Below are positions 43,840 to 52,291 of a stretch of 64,000 bases of DNA, piece after piece. The notes below the pieces were generated by a model. That model did not search any database, had not been told where the DNA came from, and saw nothing but the letters and a program-made list of their open reading frames with translations. The DNA is from JANQGG01 sp964642175 (lineage in GTDB: Bacteria; Bacteroidota; Chlorobiia; Chlorobiales; Chloroherpetonaceae): assembly GCA_964642175.1 (NCBI GenBank), contig CAZXOK010000006.1, forward strand, positions 62,001 through 126,000, read 5' to 3'. The position numbers and the translations under genes are program-made. Positions within the stretch are counted from its first letter, which is position 1. The number at the start of each line of letters is the position of its first letter.

Positions 43840-43863
43840 GAGGTCGGACCTTTAACCTCCTAA
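43836..43863. terminator. Hairpin spanning both stop codons of convergent genes
   Basis: TTAGGAGGT (43836-43844) pairs exactly with ACCTCCTAA (43855-43863) around a ten-base loop. The stem covers the kinase stop (43837-43839), and the ChlP-like stop (43852-43854) lies in the loop. There is no T-run, but the position suggests a compact shared terminator. Confidence 0.55.
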
Positions 43864-45000
43864 AGCTAAGTGATATATGTTTTTTGCTGTAATTTTGAGC
43901 TGAACCCAAAAGGGTGCCGGAACCATTTTCTTATATAAGTAAGAGTCGAAGGTGATTTGCTGAACATGCTTATCGCGGCATATTGCTACAAAACTCTCAC
44001 GTAAGCGATCATTTTTGTAATACACAGACTGCATGATACCCAACCCCATAAAAATTTGGTTATAATTCTTGCGGAATTGTTTTTCGTACTTATCAAGCGG
44101 TACGGAAGGGTTACTTAAATGCTCAGCAAGAGTTTCAGCGGCCATCTTACCGGATTTCATGGCAAAAAATATACCTTCGCCGTTAGATGGCGTTACTAGT
44201 CCGGCTGCATCACCAATCAACATTGCATTATCCTGTACAAATTTTTTCCTGGGGTACATGGGCAGCTTGGCAGCTTCTTCTAAATAGGGCTTTTGAGACA
44301 GGTTAAGTTTTTCTCTAAAACGGGCCTGTAAATTCCGGATATTATGATTTTTATCATCCGTTCCGGTACCAATGGCAATATGATCAGCTTTTGGAAAAAT
44401 CCACCCATAAAAATCTGGAGAAACATCACCATCAAACCAGATTTCAACGAGGTTCTCGTATCGGTTGAGTTCCTCAGAAGATTCAAATCGCTCCTGGAGG
44501 GCAATAGCTTTAGCTTCGTTGCGCGGGAAATTAAGATCTATAGCCACCTTTGAATTGGCACCATCTGCACCAATAATAAAACGGGCTTCAATATCCTTTA
44601 GATCGTTTTTAGGATCAAACTGAACCGTGAAGCCATTGGCATTTGGAACAATTTTATTGACTTTTCCTTCAATAACATCGGCACCGAGGGATTGGGCCCG
44701 TTCCCTGAGATAGGCATCGAAACGCTCCCGACGTACCATTCCAACATAACCGTTTGGCATAACCATTTCTATGGTTCGGCCTTTTGGGGAGCGAACAGCC
44801 ATGTTACTTACTTTGCGTTCTATTAAATCTTCGGGGATCTGAAACTCTTCAATAATCCCAAGCGGAATTGCTCCGCCACATGGCTTAACATTCTTTAAAT
44901 CCCGTTCAATTAATACTGTTTTAATCCCGTCTTTTGCCAAAACCTCTGCAGCTGAAGCCCCTGAAGGGCCACCACCAACAATTGCAACATCGTACTTCAT
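43852..45000 (-). CDS. Geranylgeranyl reductase family flavoprotein, ChlP-like
   Basis: This 382-residue FAD enzyme belongs to the family that saturates geranylgeranyl chains with NADPH. The FAD Rossmann motif is VAIVGGGPSGASAAE (about 6-20). KPCGGAIPLGIIEEF (about 40-54), YVGMVRRERFDAYLRERA and VSPDFYGWIFPKADHIAIGTG correspond to stretches well known in chlorophyll-type GG reductases (ChlP). The flavin-contact motif GDAAGLVTPSNGEG is at about 265-278, followed near the end by TFDSYLYKK, also ChlP-like. No chlorophyll gene is visible; the likely substrates are menaquinone tail, carotenoid precursor or other isoprenoids. It ends convergent with the hybrid kinase. Confidence 0.83.
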   Translation of the reverse strand: MKYDVAIVGGGPSGASAAEVLAKDGIKTVLIERDLKNVKPCGGAIPLGIIEEFQIPEDLIERKVSNMAVRSPKGRTIEMVMPNGYVGMVRRERFDAYLRERAQSLGADVIEGKVNKIVPNANGFTVQFDPKNDLKDIEARFIIGADGANSKVAIDLNFPRNEAKAIALQERFESSEELNRYENLVEIWFDGDVSPDFYGWIFPKADHIAIGTGTDDKNHNIRNLQARFREKLNLSQKPYLEEAAKLPMYPRKKFVQDNAMLIGDAAGLVTPSNGEGIFFAMKSGKMAAETLAEHLSNPSVPLDKYEKQFRKNYNQIFMGLGIMQSVYYKNDRLRESFVAICRDKHVQQITFDSYLYKKMVPAPFWVQLKITAKNIYHLALGG

Positions 45001-45126
45001 GAAACTACTATTGAATATGACACAAAATTTCTGTTGTAAAATCTATCGTAAATTCCCATAAATCCAAACATTAGTAGAAAAAATTATCAATAGAGATTTT
45101 TAGGTGACATATGGTTTATCTGGATA

Positions 45127-45142
45127 TGTGATGATGGTCACA
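45127..45142. promoter_or_regulatory. Perfect CRP/FNR-type palindrome TGTGA-N6-TCACA
   Basis: The sequence reads TGTGA-TGATGG-TCACA, exactly the CRP-family core. It lies 106 bases before the lipoprotein start (45248) and 127 bases before the ChlP-like start (45000), so it could serve either divergent gene. The organism's own regulator is unknown. Confidence 0.55.
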
Positions 45143-45247
45143 CCAGTAGATTAAGTTAAAAACAAATTAAACCATATCGGATAAGTTGTGTCTATAGAAA
45201 TGAATTCAGATTTGTTATCATTCTTTTTAAACATAAATAAACCTATC

Positions 45248-46219
45248 ATGAAACGCTTATATCTAATTTTAACGCTTCTGTGTTTTTCTTCCGGATCGCT
45301 TTTATTAACTGGATGCCAGGAGGATGACTCACCTGTTCAAACCCAAACCGATCCCATTGAGACTCAGGCTACAGAAGATGCCGCCGATTTGATTGCCGAA
45401 TCTGTTGGTGGTGATAATGGTGGTATTAACGATCAATTGACTGATATTGATCAGATTCTCATGGATTTTAAAGATCCGGGTGGCGGTAAAATAGCTCTTT
45501 CAGAAGAGACTAATAAAGCTGATTCAGAAGGCTCTTATACCAGAACATTTAATGAATCCGATACAACCTGGATAGTTTATGTTACCAGAAGTTACACCAA
45601 CAGCATTCTTAATATCGAAGGAGAATGGACACGTGGCTATAATGTCTGGTTCAAAAAAGAGGGTGAAAAGAAAAAATACCCAAGAGATATTTTTGGGAAT
45701 ATTGTAGTTGATCAGGTGTATTTTTCATTCATTGCCGATAGCTGCACCGGTATTTATCAGGATATTTTTATCTACCATGAACTTAAAAACTTAGAAGGTT
45801 CCTGGGTAGGAGATATTAACCTGAATGATTCTACAATGACGGTTAATACAAGGGACACATACCAACGAGCAGCCTTAGATACCCTGCGTTTTGGCGAAGC
45901 CCAACGCACATCAGATCATTCGCTCACCTGCGAACTTGAAAATGTAAAATACAAACTCTTTAAACGTCCTCTTCGTCTGAACAGGCCGGACGCACGAAAG
46001 AGAGTACAACCAATTTCCGGTAAAATCAGTGGTGAGTACAATGCGTTTATCACATTCAAGTTAGGTGAAATTGAAGATGAGCGAACCGTTAAGCGCACGT
46101 TTGTTGTGGATTATGGTGAAGGGTCTTCAACAGGTACCGCTAAAATAAAGGTTACCGATTCAGACGGCAGAACCATTGAGCGGGAAACAAATGTTCAAAC
46201 AGGTAAAGTGGTTAAATAA
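45248..46219 (+). CDS. Lipoprotein of unknown function
   Basis: The protein is 323 residues from the ATG at 45248; an in-frame GTG at 45188 would only add residues before the signal. The signal is MKRLYLILTLLCFSSGSLLL with lipobox LTGC. After an acidic, Gly-rich linker (residues about 25-75) the protein is beta-rich with several Trp and Tyr residues (TWIVYVTRSYTNSILNIEGEW). No named domain was recognised. It starts downstream of the CRP-type site, and a strong terminator follows the stop. Probably anchored in the outer membrane. Confidence 0.72.
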   Translation: MKRLYLILTLLCFSSGSLLLTGCQEDDSPVQTQTDPIETQATEDAADLIAESVGGDNGGINDQLTDIDQILMDFKDPGGGKIALSEETNKADSEGSYTRTFNESDTTWIVYVTRSYTNSILNIEGEWTRGYNVWFKKEGEKKKYPRDIFGNIVVDQVYFSFIADSCTGIYQDIFIYHELKNLEGSWVGDINLNDSTMTVNTRDTYQRAALDTLRFGEAQRTSDHSLTCELENVKYKLFKRPLRLNRPDARKRVQPISGKISGEYNAFITFKLGEIEDERTVKRTFVVDYGEGSSTGTAKIKVTDSDGRTIERETNVQTGKVVK

Positions 46220-46247
46220 GCAGGTTTTGATCTCAAGACAAACCGGA

Positions 46248-46278
46248 AAGCCGCGCTCAACCAGGTGCGGCTTTTTTT
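46248..46278 (+). terminator. Intrinsic terminator of the 45248 lipoprotein gene
   Basis: AAGCCGC (46248-46254) pairs with GCGGCTT (46267-46273) and the stem is followed directly by a run of T. It begins 28 bases after the stop codon. Confidence 0.88.
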
Positions 46279-46279
46279 A

Positions 46280-47029
46280 TTAAAATAAAAAGAACCACAA
46301 AAAGTAATCAGCAATCAGGATCAAGGCTGAAGACATCACAAAACTTCGAATCGTAGAAATGCCTACTCCCTCGGCGCCTCCATCTGTTTGAAAACCAATA
46401 TGACAACCCAGAACGGATGTTATTAAGCCAAATATCGCCGATTTTAATAACGCACCCACTACATCACTGGTCTGAAAAAAATTTTTTAACGAATCAAAAA
46501 ACACCTGTTGCGATACATTCAGGAATGAATTCGATACAAAAAAAGCACCACCAATAGCTACAACATTCGCAAATATTACAAGTACAGGCATCATAAATGT
46601 TGTAGATAAGATCCTGGGAAATGCCAGGTATCGTACCGGGTTTATGGCCATAATGTCCAGGGCATCGATCTGCTCTGTTACCTTCATCGTGCCAATTTCA
46701 GCAGCAATGGATGCACCTACCCGACCTGCAATTATTATTCCGGTGAGAACCGGACCTAATTCAATGATAATCACACGGCTGGTAATCCCTCCAACCATAC
46801 TCATGGGGGCCATCCCTTTCATTTGATAAGCTGCCTGCCACGCAGCAATGGCACCGGTAAAGATTGATACCAGGATAACAAGAGGTAAAGAATCAACGCC
46901 TATATGAGACATTTGGGAAAGGATTAACTTCCGGTCTTTTATTACTCTTGGTAATGACTTGATAACCCCGCCAACCAATCCGGATATTTGCCCAATTTCC
47001 GTTAAGAAATTATTAAGACGTTTAATCAA
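46280..47029 (-). CDS. mlaE: MlaE-type ABC transporter permease
   Basis: This 249-residue inner-membrane permease belongs to the Mla system that moves phospholipids between the membranes. The family features are visible: an N-terminal amphipathic helix, VSIFTGAIAAWQAAYQMKG, the conserved ELGPVLTGIIIAGRVGASIAAEIGTMKVTEQIDAL stretch (about 95-130) and the C-terminal GVGISTIRSFVMSSALIL. The start at 47029 is a standard ATG. The ATPase (MlaF) and substrate-binding protein (MlaD) that usually follow are absent; the gene runs into a lipoprotein on the other strand, so its partners are encoded elsewhere. Confidence 0.92.
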   Translation of the reverse strand: MIKRLNNFLTEIGQISGLVGGVIKSLPRVIKDRKLILSQMSHIGVDSLPLVILVSIFTGAIAAWQAAYQMKGMAPMSMVGGITSRVIIIELGPVLTGIIIAGRVGASIAAEIGTMKVTEQIDALDIMAINPVRYLAFPRILSTTFMMPVLVIFANVVAIGGAFFVSNSFLNVSQQVFFDSLKNFFQTSDVVGALLKSAIFGLITSVLGCHIGFQTDGGAEGVGISTIRSFVMSSALILIADYFLWFFLF

Positions 47030-47191
47030 AATAAGTTAAGGTGTTCAGAAGGTTAAAAAAACCAGTTTGGTTTTATGCCAATAAAAATGGCATCCGCTTT
47101 GCAATTGTATAATCGGAAACCAGAATTATCAGAAAATGAGTTAGAAATTTTAATCAAGAGAAGTTAAATTTATCAAACAGAAATAAAAGAT

Positions 47192-47491
47192 ATGGTACGA
47201 CAAGATATTTTTATGTCCGACTCGATGAGTATGGACGACAAAGTAGAGCTTTTTTTTGATACCATCAATGAGCAGGTAGCCGTAGCTATTTTAGTCAATC
47301 CTGACTTTTTTGAGGTATTAAAAGAGCAAAATCATGGTGATTTAACCATAGACGGCGATTCGGCCTATGCAGAGAATGCTGATGCCATAACCCTGGACGG
47401 TGTGCGTGTTTTTGTAAAACACATGAGGGATGAGTTTAAGGTTATCAATACCGAAGACGAGTTCAACCTGTTTGTCAAAGACGCGTATTAA
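47192..47491 (+). CDS. Small acidic conserved hypothetical protein
   Basis: This is a 99-residue soluble protein with net negative charge. It starts MVRQDIFMSD; a later Met (residue 8) is a possible start. The pattern is an N-terminal helix (KVELFFDTINEQVAVAILV), a short strand region (LTIDGDSAYAENADAITLDGVRVFVKHM) and a final helix (FNLFVKDAY). No cysteine, metal motif or membrane segment is seen. No family was recognised. It stands alone between mlaE (divergent) and glyS (convergent, 28 bases between stops). Confidence 0.6.
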   Translation: MVRQDIFMSDSMSMDDKVELFFDTINEQVAVAILVNPDFFEVLKEQNHGDLTIDGDSAYAENADAITLDGVRVFVKHMRDEFKVINTEDEFNLFVKDAY

Positions 47492-47519
47492 AGCGCCTTT
47501 GAACAGGTAAAAACCCCAA

Positions 47520-48992
47520 TCAACTCAGGTTTTCAAACATAAACTGCTTTATTGAATCCATACTTATCCGTTCCTGGCTTGCTGAATCGCGATAACGAAC
47601 TGTAATGGTTTGATCGTTTAGCGTGTCGTGATCAACCGTAAAACAAAACGGTGTCCCAATTTCATCCTGCCTGCGATAACGTTTTCCTATAGAACCAGAC
47701 TCATCGTATTGAACCGAATAAGTTTGCTGAAGTTCATTGATGATATTTCTTGCGATTTCCGGCATTCCTTCTTTTTTCATTAAGGGCAGCACAGCAGCCT
47801 TAACAGGTGCCATACTGGGTTTGAAACGCAGACAAACACGTTGCTCGCCATCAATTTCATCTTCAGAATAAGCATCTGCAAGAACCGTTAAAAACAAGCG
47901 GTCGCAACCGGCCGAAGTTTCTACCACATATGGGATGTATCGCTCTTTTAAATCCTGATCGTAGTATTCCATAGATTTACCGGAATACTCCTGATGGCGT
48001 TTCAGGTCGAAATCGGTTCGTGAATGAATGCCCTCAATTTCTTCTACACCAAATGGAAACTCGTATTTGATATCATAGGCGGCATCGGCATAATGGGCCA
48101 ATTGATCGTGTTTATACCAGGAAAGTTTTTCCTTGCGTATTCCAAGTCGTTCGACATACCAGTTCATGCGCTCAGTCTGCCAGTCAGCAAACGCTTCTTT
48201 TTGAGTTCCGGGTTTAATGAAATATTGCATTTCCATTTGTTCAAATTCAATCATCCGAAAAACAAAATTACCCTTAACGATCTCATTTCTGAACGCTTTG
48301 CCAATCTGGGCGATGCCAAAGGGTACTTTCATTCGAGATGATTCCCGAACGGTATGGAAATTGACAAAAATTCCCTGGGCTGTTTCCGGGCGCAGGTAAA
48401 CAATTGAACTGGCATCAGCCACAGCGCCAAGCGGTGAGTGGAACATCAGGTTAAACTGACGAACCTCCGTCCAGTTAAACGCACCGGAATCCGGGGATTT
48501 TATTTCTTCTTTGATGATCAAATCGTAAAGGTTTTTGGTAACCGGATCGTTATTGAGGGCATGCTGGTACTCTTCCAAAACGCGTTGGGCCTGGTCGGTT
48601 TTCCCTTTTTTCTCAAGCTGCTTGATATATCCTTCTACCAAGTGATCAGCGCGGTATCGAATCTTACTGGTTTTATCATCAATCATCGGGTCGTTGAAAC
48701 TTTGAACATGCCCTGAGGCTTCCCATACTCTTGGATTCATCATAATTGCGGCATCTAAGCCCACAATGTTCTCGTGAGATTTTGTCATGGTGTTCCACCA
48801 TTGATCTTTGATATTTCGTTTAAGCTCAACACCAAGCGGTCCATAATCCCAACATGAGGCCAACCCACCATAAATTTCTGAGGACTGGTAAACAAAACCT
48901 CGTCGTTTAGAGAGTGAAACTAATTTTTCCATGACTTTTTCAGGATTATCCGAGCCGGATACCCTGTTTGAGTGAGATTTATCTTGACTCAT
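47520..48992 (-). CDS. glyS: Glycine-tRNA ligase (single-chain, homodimeric type)
   Basis: This 490-residue class II aminoacyl-tRNA synthetase charges tRNA-Gly. It is the eukaryote/archaea-like alpha2 enzyme and not the alpha2beta2 GlyQS of most proteobacteria. Class II motifs include the N-terminal RRGFVYQSSEIYGGLASCWDYGPLG segment, VYLRPETAQGIFVNF, the motif 2 region AFRNEI and EFEQMEMQYF. The C-terminal anticodon-binding domain starts at about residue 400 (APVKAAVLPLMKKEG). Length is right for the family. It is a monocistronic-looking gene; the start at 48992 is an ATG. Confidence 0.95.
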   Translation of the reverse strand: MSQDKSHSNRVSGSDNPEKVMEKLVSLSKRRGFVYQSSEIYGGLASCWDYGPLGVELKRNIKDQWWNTMTKSHENIVGLDAAIMMNPRVWEASGHVQSFNDPMIDDKTSKIRYRADHLVEGYIKQLEKKGKTDQAQRVLEEYQHALNNDPVTKNLYDLIIKEEIKSPDSGAFNWTEVRQFNLMFHSPLGAVADASSIVYLRPETAQGIFVNFHTVRESSRMKVPFGIAQIGKAFRNEIVKGNFVFRMIEFEQMEMQYFIKPGTQKEAFADWQTERMNWYVERLGIRKEKLSWYKHDQLAHYADAAYDIKYEFPFGVEEIEGIHSRTDFDLKRHQEYSGKSMEYYDQDLKERYIPYVVETSAGCDRLFLTVLADAYSEDEIDGEQRVCLRFKPSMAPVKAAVLPLMKKEGMPEIARNIINELQQTYSVQYDESGSIGKRYRRQDEIGTPFCFTVDHDTLNDQTITVRYRDSASQERISMDSIKQFMFENLS

Positions 48993-49079
48993 GTGGTAAA
49001 TTCAAATTAAGTTTTTGCGGGTTTTATTTAGATTTAAGTCTGAAAATACAAAAGAAAATGCAGACTTATGCAGCAATAA

Positions 49080-49457
49080 TCAACGTTCAAGTAGTTGATT
49101 TACAAGTGATACAAGCATAGCATTATCGAACGGTTTGCTTAAAATGGCCACGTTATCTTGCCTGGCCAGATCTTTAATATCTTTGGTTTGGGTATCACCT
49201 GAAGTAATGATCACTTTTTGGGAAGAATTTATATCTGAAATATTGGCATAGAGCTTAAAACCGGATATATCGCCCAGGTTTAAGTCCAGAATAACCAGAT
49301 CAATCTCATGGGCATGAGATTGATAGTAGGTCATGCCCGTATGACCGTTTTCTTTGAGTATCACATGGTGATCATGCATCGAGAGAATCTCATGGAATAG
49401 CTCACGCAGGAGTTCTTCATCCTCTACCACCAAAATGGTTTTTGCACGGTTACTCAT
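49080..49457 (-). CDS. Single-domain response regulator
   Basis: This is a 125-residue receiver domain with no output domain. The acidic pocket is EDEE (about 12-15), the phospho-acceptor Asp is in LVILDLNLGD (about 57), the conserved Thr/Ser is in IITSGDTQ and the Lys in ILSKPF (about 108). All receiver landmarks are intact. It overlaps the sensor kinase gene by four bases (ATGA), which marks it as the kinase's partner. It may pass phosphate to an HPt protein or act by protein contact. Confidence 0.92.
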   Translation of the reverse strand: MSNRAKTILVVEDEELLRELFHEILSMHDHHVILKENGHTGMTYYQSHAHEIDLVILDLNLGDISGFKLYANISDINSSQKVIITSGDTQTKDIKDLARQDNVAILSKPFDNAMLVSLVNQLLER

Positions 49458-52078
49458 TCTGCAGCAACGTTTTCAGCGATCGTTGGTAAATATATCGAAA
49501 AAACAGTGCCTTCACCCGGAACACTGTTGATATCAATAATGCCATTATGCGTTGTAATAATACCATAAACAATTGAAAGACCCAATCCGGTGCCTTTGCC
49601 CAGGCTTTTAGTTGTAAAAAATGGTTCAAAAACTTTTTCCTGCAACTCCTCTTTAATACCGATACCATTATCGGCTATTTCCAATAATATCATGGGCGAA
49701 TCAGTTGTGATCTGATATATATTTTTCAGGGAATCGTCCGGCTCAATGAGTCTGGTTTTAAACTGGCATTCACCATAATCGAGTCTATCGAGTTTGGTGT
49801 TAATGGCGTCGCAGGCATTAACAGCCAGGTTTAAGAAAACTTGCTCAAGCTGGTGCAGGTCGCCGTAGATCTTTGGAAGATTATCTGATAAGCAGCGCGA
49901 AAGTTTGATGCGTTTATCAACGGTATGTTCAAGCAACTCAACCACAGATTCAATACACTCATTAATATCTAAAGGAATAAATTCGGACTCGGCTTGCCTG
50001 GAAAAAGCCAGTAACTTTTTGGTAAGCTGTGATGCACGATTGCTGGCTGCGATCACACGATCCAAATGCTTATAGTGGAGATTATTATTTTTGAGCGTGG
50101 CATTAAGCAGGTTGGCATTTCCTAAAATAATAGCCAGCAAGTTATTAAACTCATGCGCAATGCCGCCGGTTAATGTGCCAATGGCTTCCAGTTTTTGTGA
50201 TTGCAGCAGCTGGGAGTGTAATTTTTCTTTTTCTTCTTCGGCTTTAACCCGATTGGTGATATCGAATGAAACGCTCATGGAGCCCGTAATCTTTCCATCA
50301 GAGTCATAGACCGGAAGGGCGCTAGACTCGAAATGCCGGCCATAAACCGTAAAAGAACCATGAACCGTTTCACCACTCAAAACACGATTGATTGTTCGGA
50401 TGAATGATTTATGATGTTTAAAAATCTCAAAAGCAGATTTGCCCAGTAAAGAGTTTGGATCTATTCCGGCATCATTCAAACCACGCCCATCCACAAAAGT
50501 ATAAACGCCATCTTGATCAGTGGTGATAATAATAATCGGCAAATTGGAAATGATAGACTTGAAACGCTCCTTTGAGCGATACAATTCTTCCTGGATGCGT
50601 TTTTGTTCGGTGATATTGCTTACAGAGATGATCTTTTGCTTTTGTCCATTCTGGACTTCTATAAGCGACTCTGAAACCAATACATTCAACTCATAACCCT
50701 CGTGATGCACAAGTTTTTGTTCATAGTTTCGGTGGCATTTTTTCTCCCGGTCATATTCCATTGAATCATCCTGAGTGGTGTCCTTAAACAAGAAACTCAG
50801 AGGTTTTCCATGCAGGTCGCCAGCCTTAAACCCGCTGAGTTTTCGAATAGCTGGATTTGTTTCCAGGATAATTTCGGCATCATTAACCAGACAAATGCCA
50901 AAACTTACATGACCATAGATTTGATAGATCAGATCTTTGGTTTCACGAAGTTTCTGCTGCGTTCGTTTATAATCGGTGATATTAACAACCGTACCTTCCA
51001 AGCCGACCAGTTCGCCGTTAAGATCGTAAAGCCCTCTTATAAATTCAGAGAACCAAAGGGTGTTATTTTTTTTATCCTTTACTTCTGAGACAAATTCAGA
51101 TAAAGAACCTTTTGTCTTTAAAATTTTTATCAATTCTTGCCAACGTTTCGATGCCTGATAAAAATCCTTTGGGTATTGCCGGTGAGAATTTAATAAAGAC
51201 TTTGAGGACGAAAAGCCCAGCATTTGAGCAAGCTTGGTATTTGCATTTAACAATTCACCTGTAACCGATGTTTGATACAAACCCACCAACTCGTTTTCAT
51301 AAAACATTTGATTGGTCTGTTCGGCTTTTCGGATAGCATACTCAGCAAGTTTTTGCTGGGTGATATCTATGGCGTTAATACAGATCCATTCAACGTTTCC
51401 CTGTTTGTCGTGAATGGGCATAAAGTTGATAGCAAACCAGAGCTTGGTTTTATCAGCTGTAATAATACTGGTTTCGAGCAGGGAAGGCTTACCGGTTAAT
51501 GCAGAAACCAGGTATGCTTTAATTTTCTGATGCCCTTCAGAAAAAAACAAACCATCCATGCCCATCTGAATGTCCAGATTCATAATGCGTTTGGCATATT
51601 TTCGGGCTTCCTCATTAAATCCTTTTACCCGAAACGCCTTATCCAGAAAAACAAACGATTGTAGACCAGACTGCATGTTTAAGTCGAAAGGGGCATTAGG
51701 CAGAGTCTCTTTGGGTATGTTGCGGCTTAAAATTTTAAGTTTTAGCAAGAACCGCTCCGGCTCATTGGGTGAAAGAATATCATCGATGCCAGCTTCAATT
51801 AACCTGTTTTTAAATTCCTCATTCGCTTCATTTTGTAATGCTATAATGGCTAAGGAATTAAACAACTGCTTGACTGATTTTATTAATTCAAGGTCTTCAG
51901 GTTGGGTTTCTTCCGGGGCAACACATAAGAGATGAACCGTGTGTTGAGCTAAATAATCACGGCATTGCGGAATAGATGAGAATTTTTGAATCACTACTAT
52001 ATCTGAAACAGCCGCCTCAATTTTTGAGAATATGGAATAAGTATTATTGCGATCAAAGAGGATTATCGTTAATTTCAT
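49454..52078 (-). CDS. PAS-domain sensor histidine kinase with pseudo-receiver
   Basis: The protein is 874 residues from the ATG at 52078; an ATG nine codons earlier (52105) is equally possible. There is no signal peptide or membrane helix, so the kinase is cytoplasmic. Residues 1-120 have a receiver-like fold, but the phospho-Asp position reads LLCVAPEET, so this is a pseudo-receiver. Three or four PAS domains follow (about 140-600). HisKA holds the phospho-His in GGIAHEFNNLLAIILG, and HATPase has DNGIGIKEE, KSLGKGTGLGLS. It is cotranscribed with a single-domain response regulator that starts in its stop codon. Confidence 0.88.
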   Translation of the reverse strand: MKLTIILFDRNNTYSIFSKIEAAVSDIVVIQKFSSIPQCRDYLAQHTVHLLCVAPEETQPEDLELIKSVKQLFNSLAIIALQNEANEEFKNRLIEAGIDDILSPNEPERFLLKLKILSRNIPKETLPNAPFDLNMQSGLQSFVFLDKAFRVKGFNEEARKYAKRIMNLDIQMGMDGLFFSEGHQKIKAYLVSALTGKPSLLETSIITADKTKLWFAINFMPIHDKQGNVEWICINAIDITQQKLAEYAIRKAEQTNQMFYENELVGLYQTSVTGELLNANTKLAQMLGFSSSKSLLNSHRQYPKDFYQASKRWQELIKILKTKGSLSEFVSEVKDKKNNTLWFSEFIRGLYDLNGELVGLEGTVVNITDYKRTQQKLRETKDLIYQIYGHVSFGICLVNDAEIILETNPAIRKLSGFKAGDLHGKPLSFLFKDTTQDDSMEYDREKKCHRNYEQKLVHHEGYELNVLVSESLIEVQNGQKQKIISVSNITEQKRIQEELYRSKERFKSIISNLPIIIITTDQDGVYTFVDGRGLNDAGIDPNSLLGKSAFEIFKHHKSFIRTINRVLSGETVHGSFTVYGRHFESSALPVYDSDGKITGSMSVSFDITNRVKAEEEKEKLHSQLLQSQKLEAIGTLTGGIAHEFNNLLAIILGNANLLNATLKNNNLHYKHLDRVIAASNRASQLTKKLLAFSRQAESEFIPLDINECIESVVELLEHTVDKRIKLSRCLSDNLPKIYGDLHQLEQVFLNLAVNACDAINTKLDRLDYGECQFKTRLIEPDDSLKNIYQITTDSPMILLEIADNGIGIKEELQEKVFEPFFTTKSLGKGTGLGLSIVYGIITTHNGIIDINSVPGEGTVFSIYLPTIAENVAAE

Positions 52079-52291
52079 GGGCTGGCAAACGGGTTCAGAA
52101 TTCATGATTTATATGGCCTGTTTTAAGCGGCAGGTTGCTTTTGATTAAGCGACGAATTCAATTGGTATTAACATTAAATATGAGGAGTTCAATCTTACCA
52201 ATTAAGACGGGGTTGAATTACGATTTATTAAATCTGTTCAAAACTCGATTCAATATAATATCTTTATTTAAATTTTTTGGATACCTAAGCC

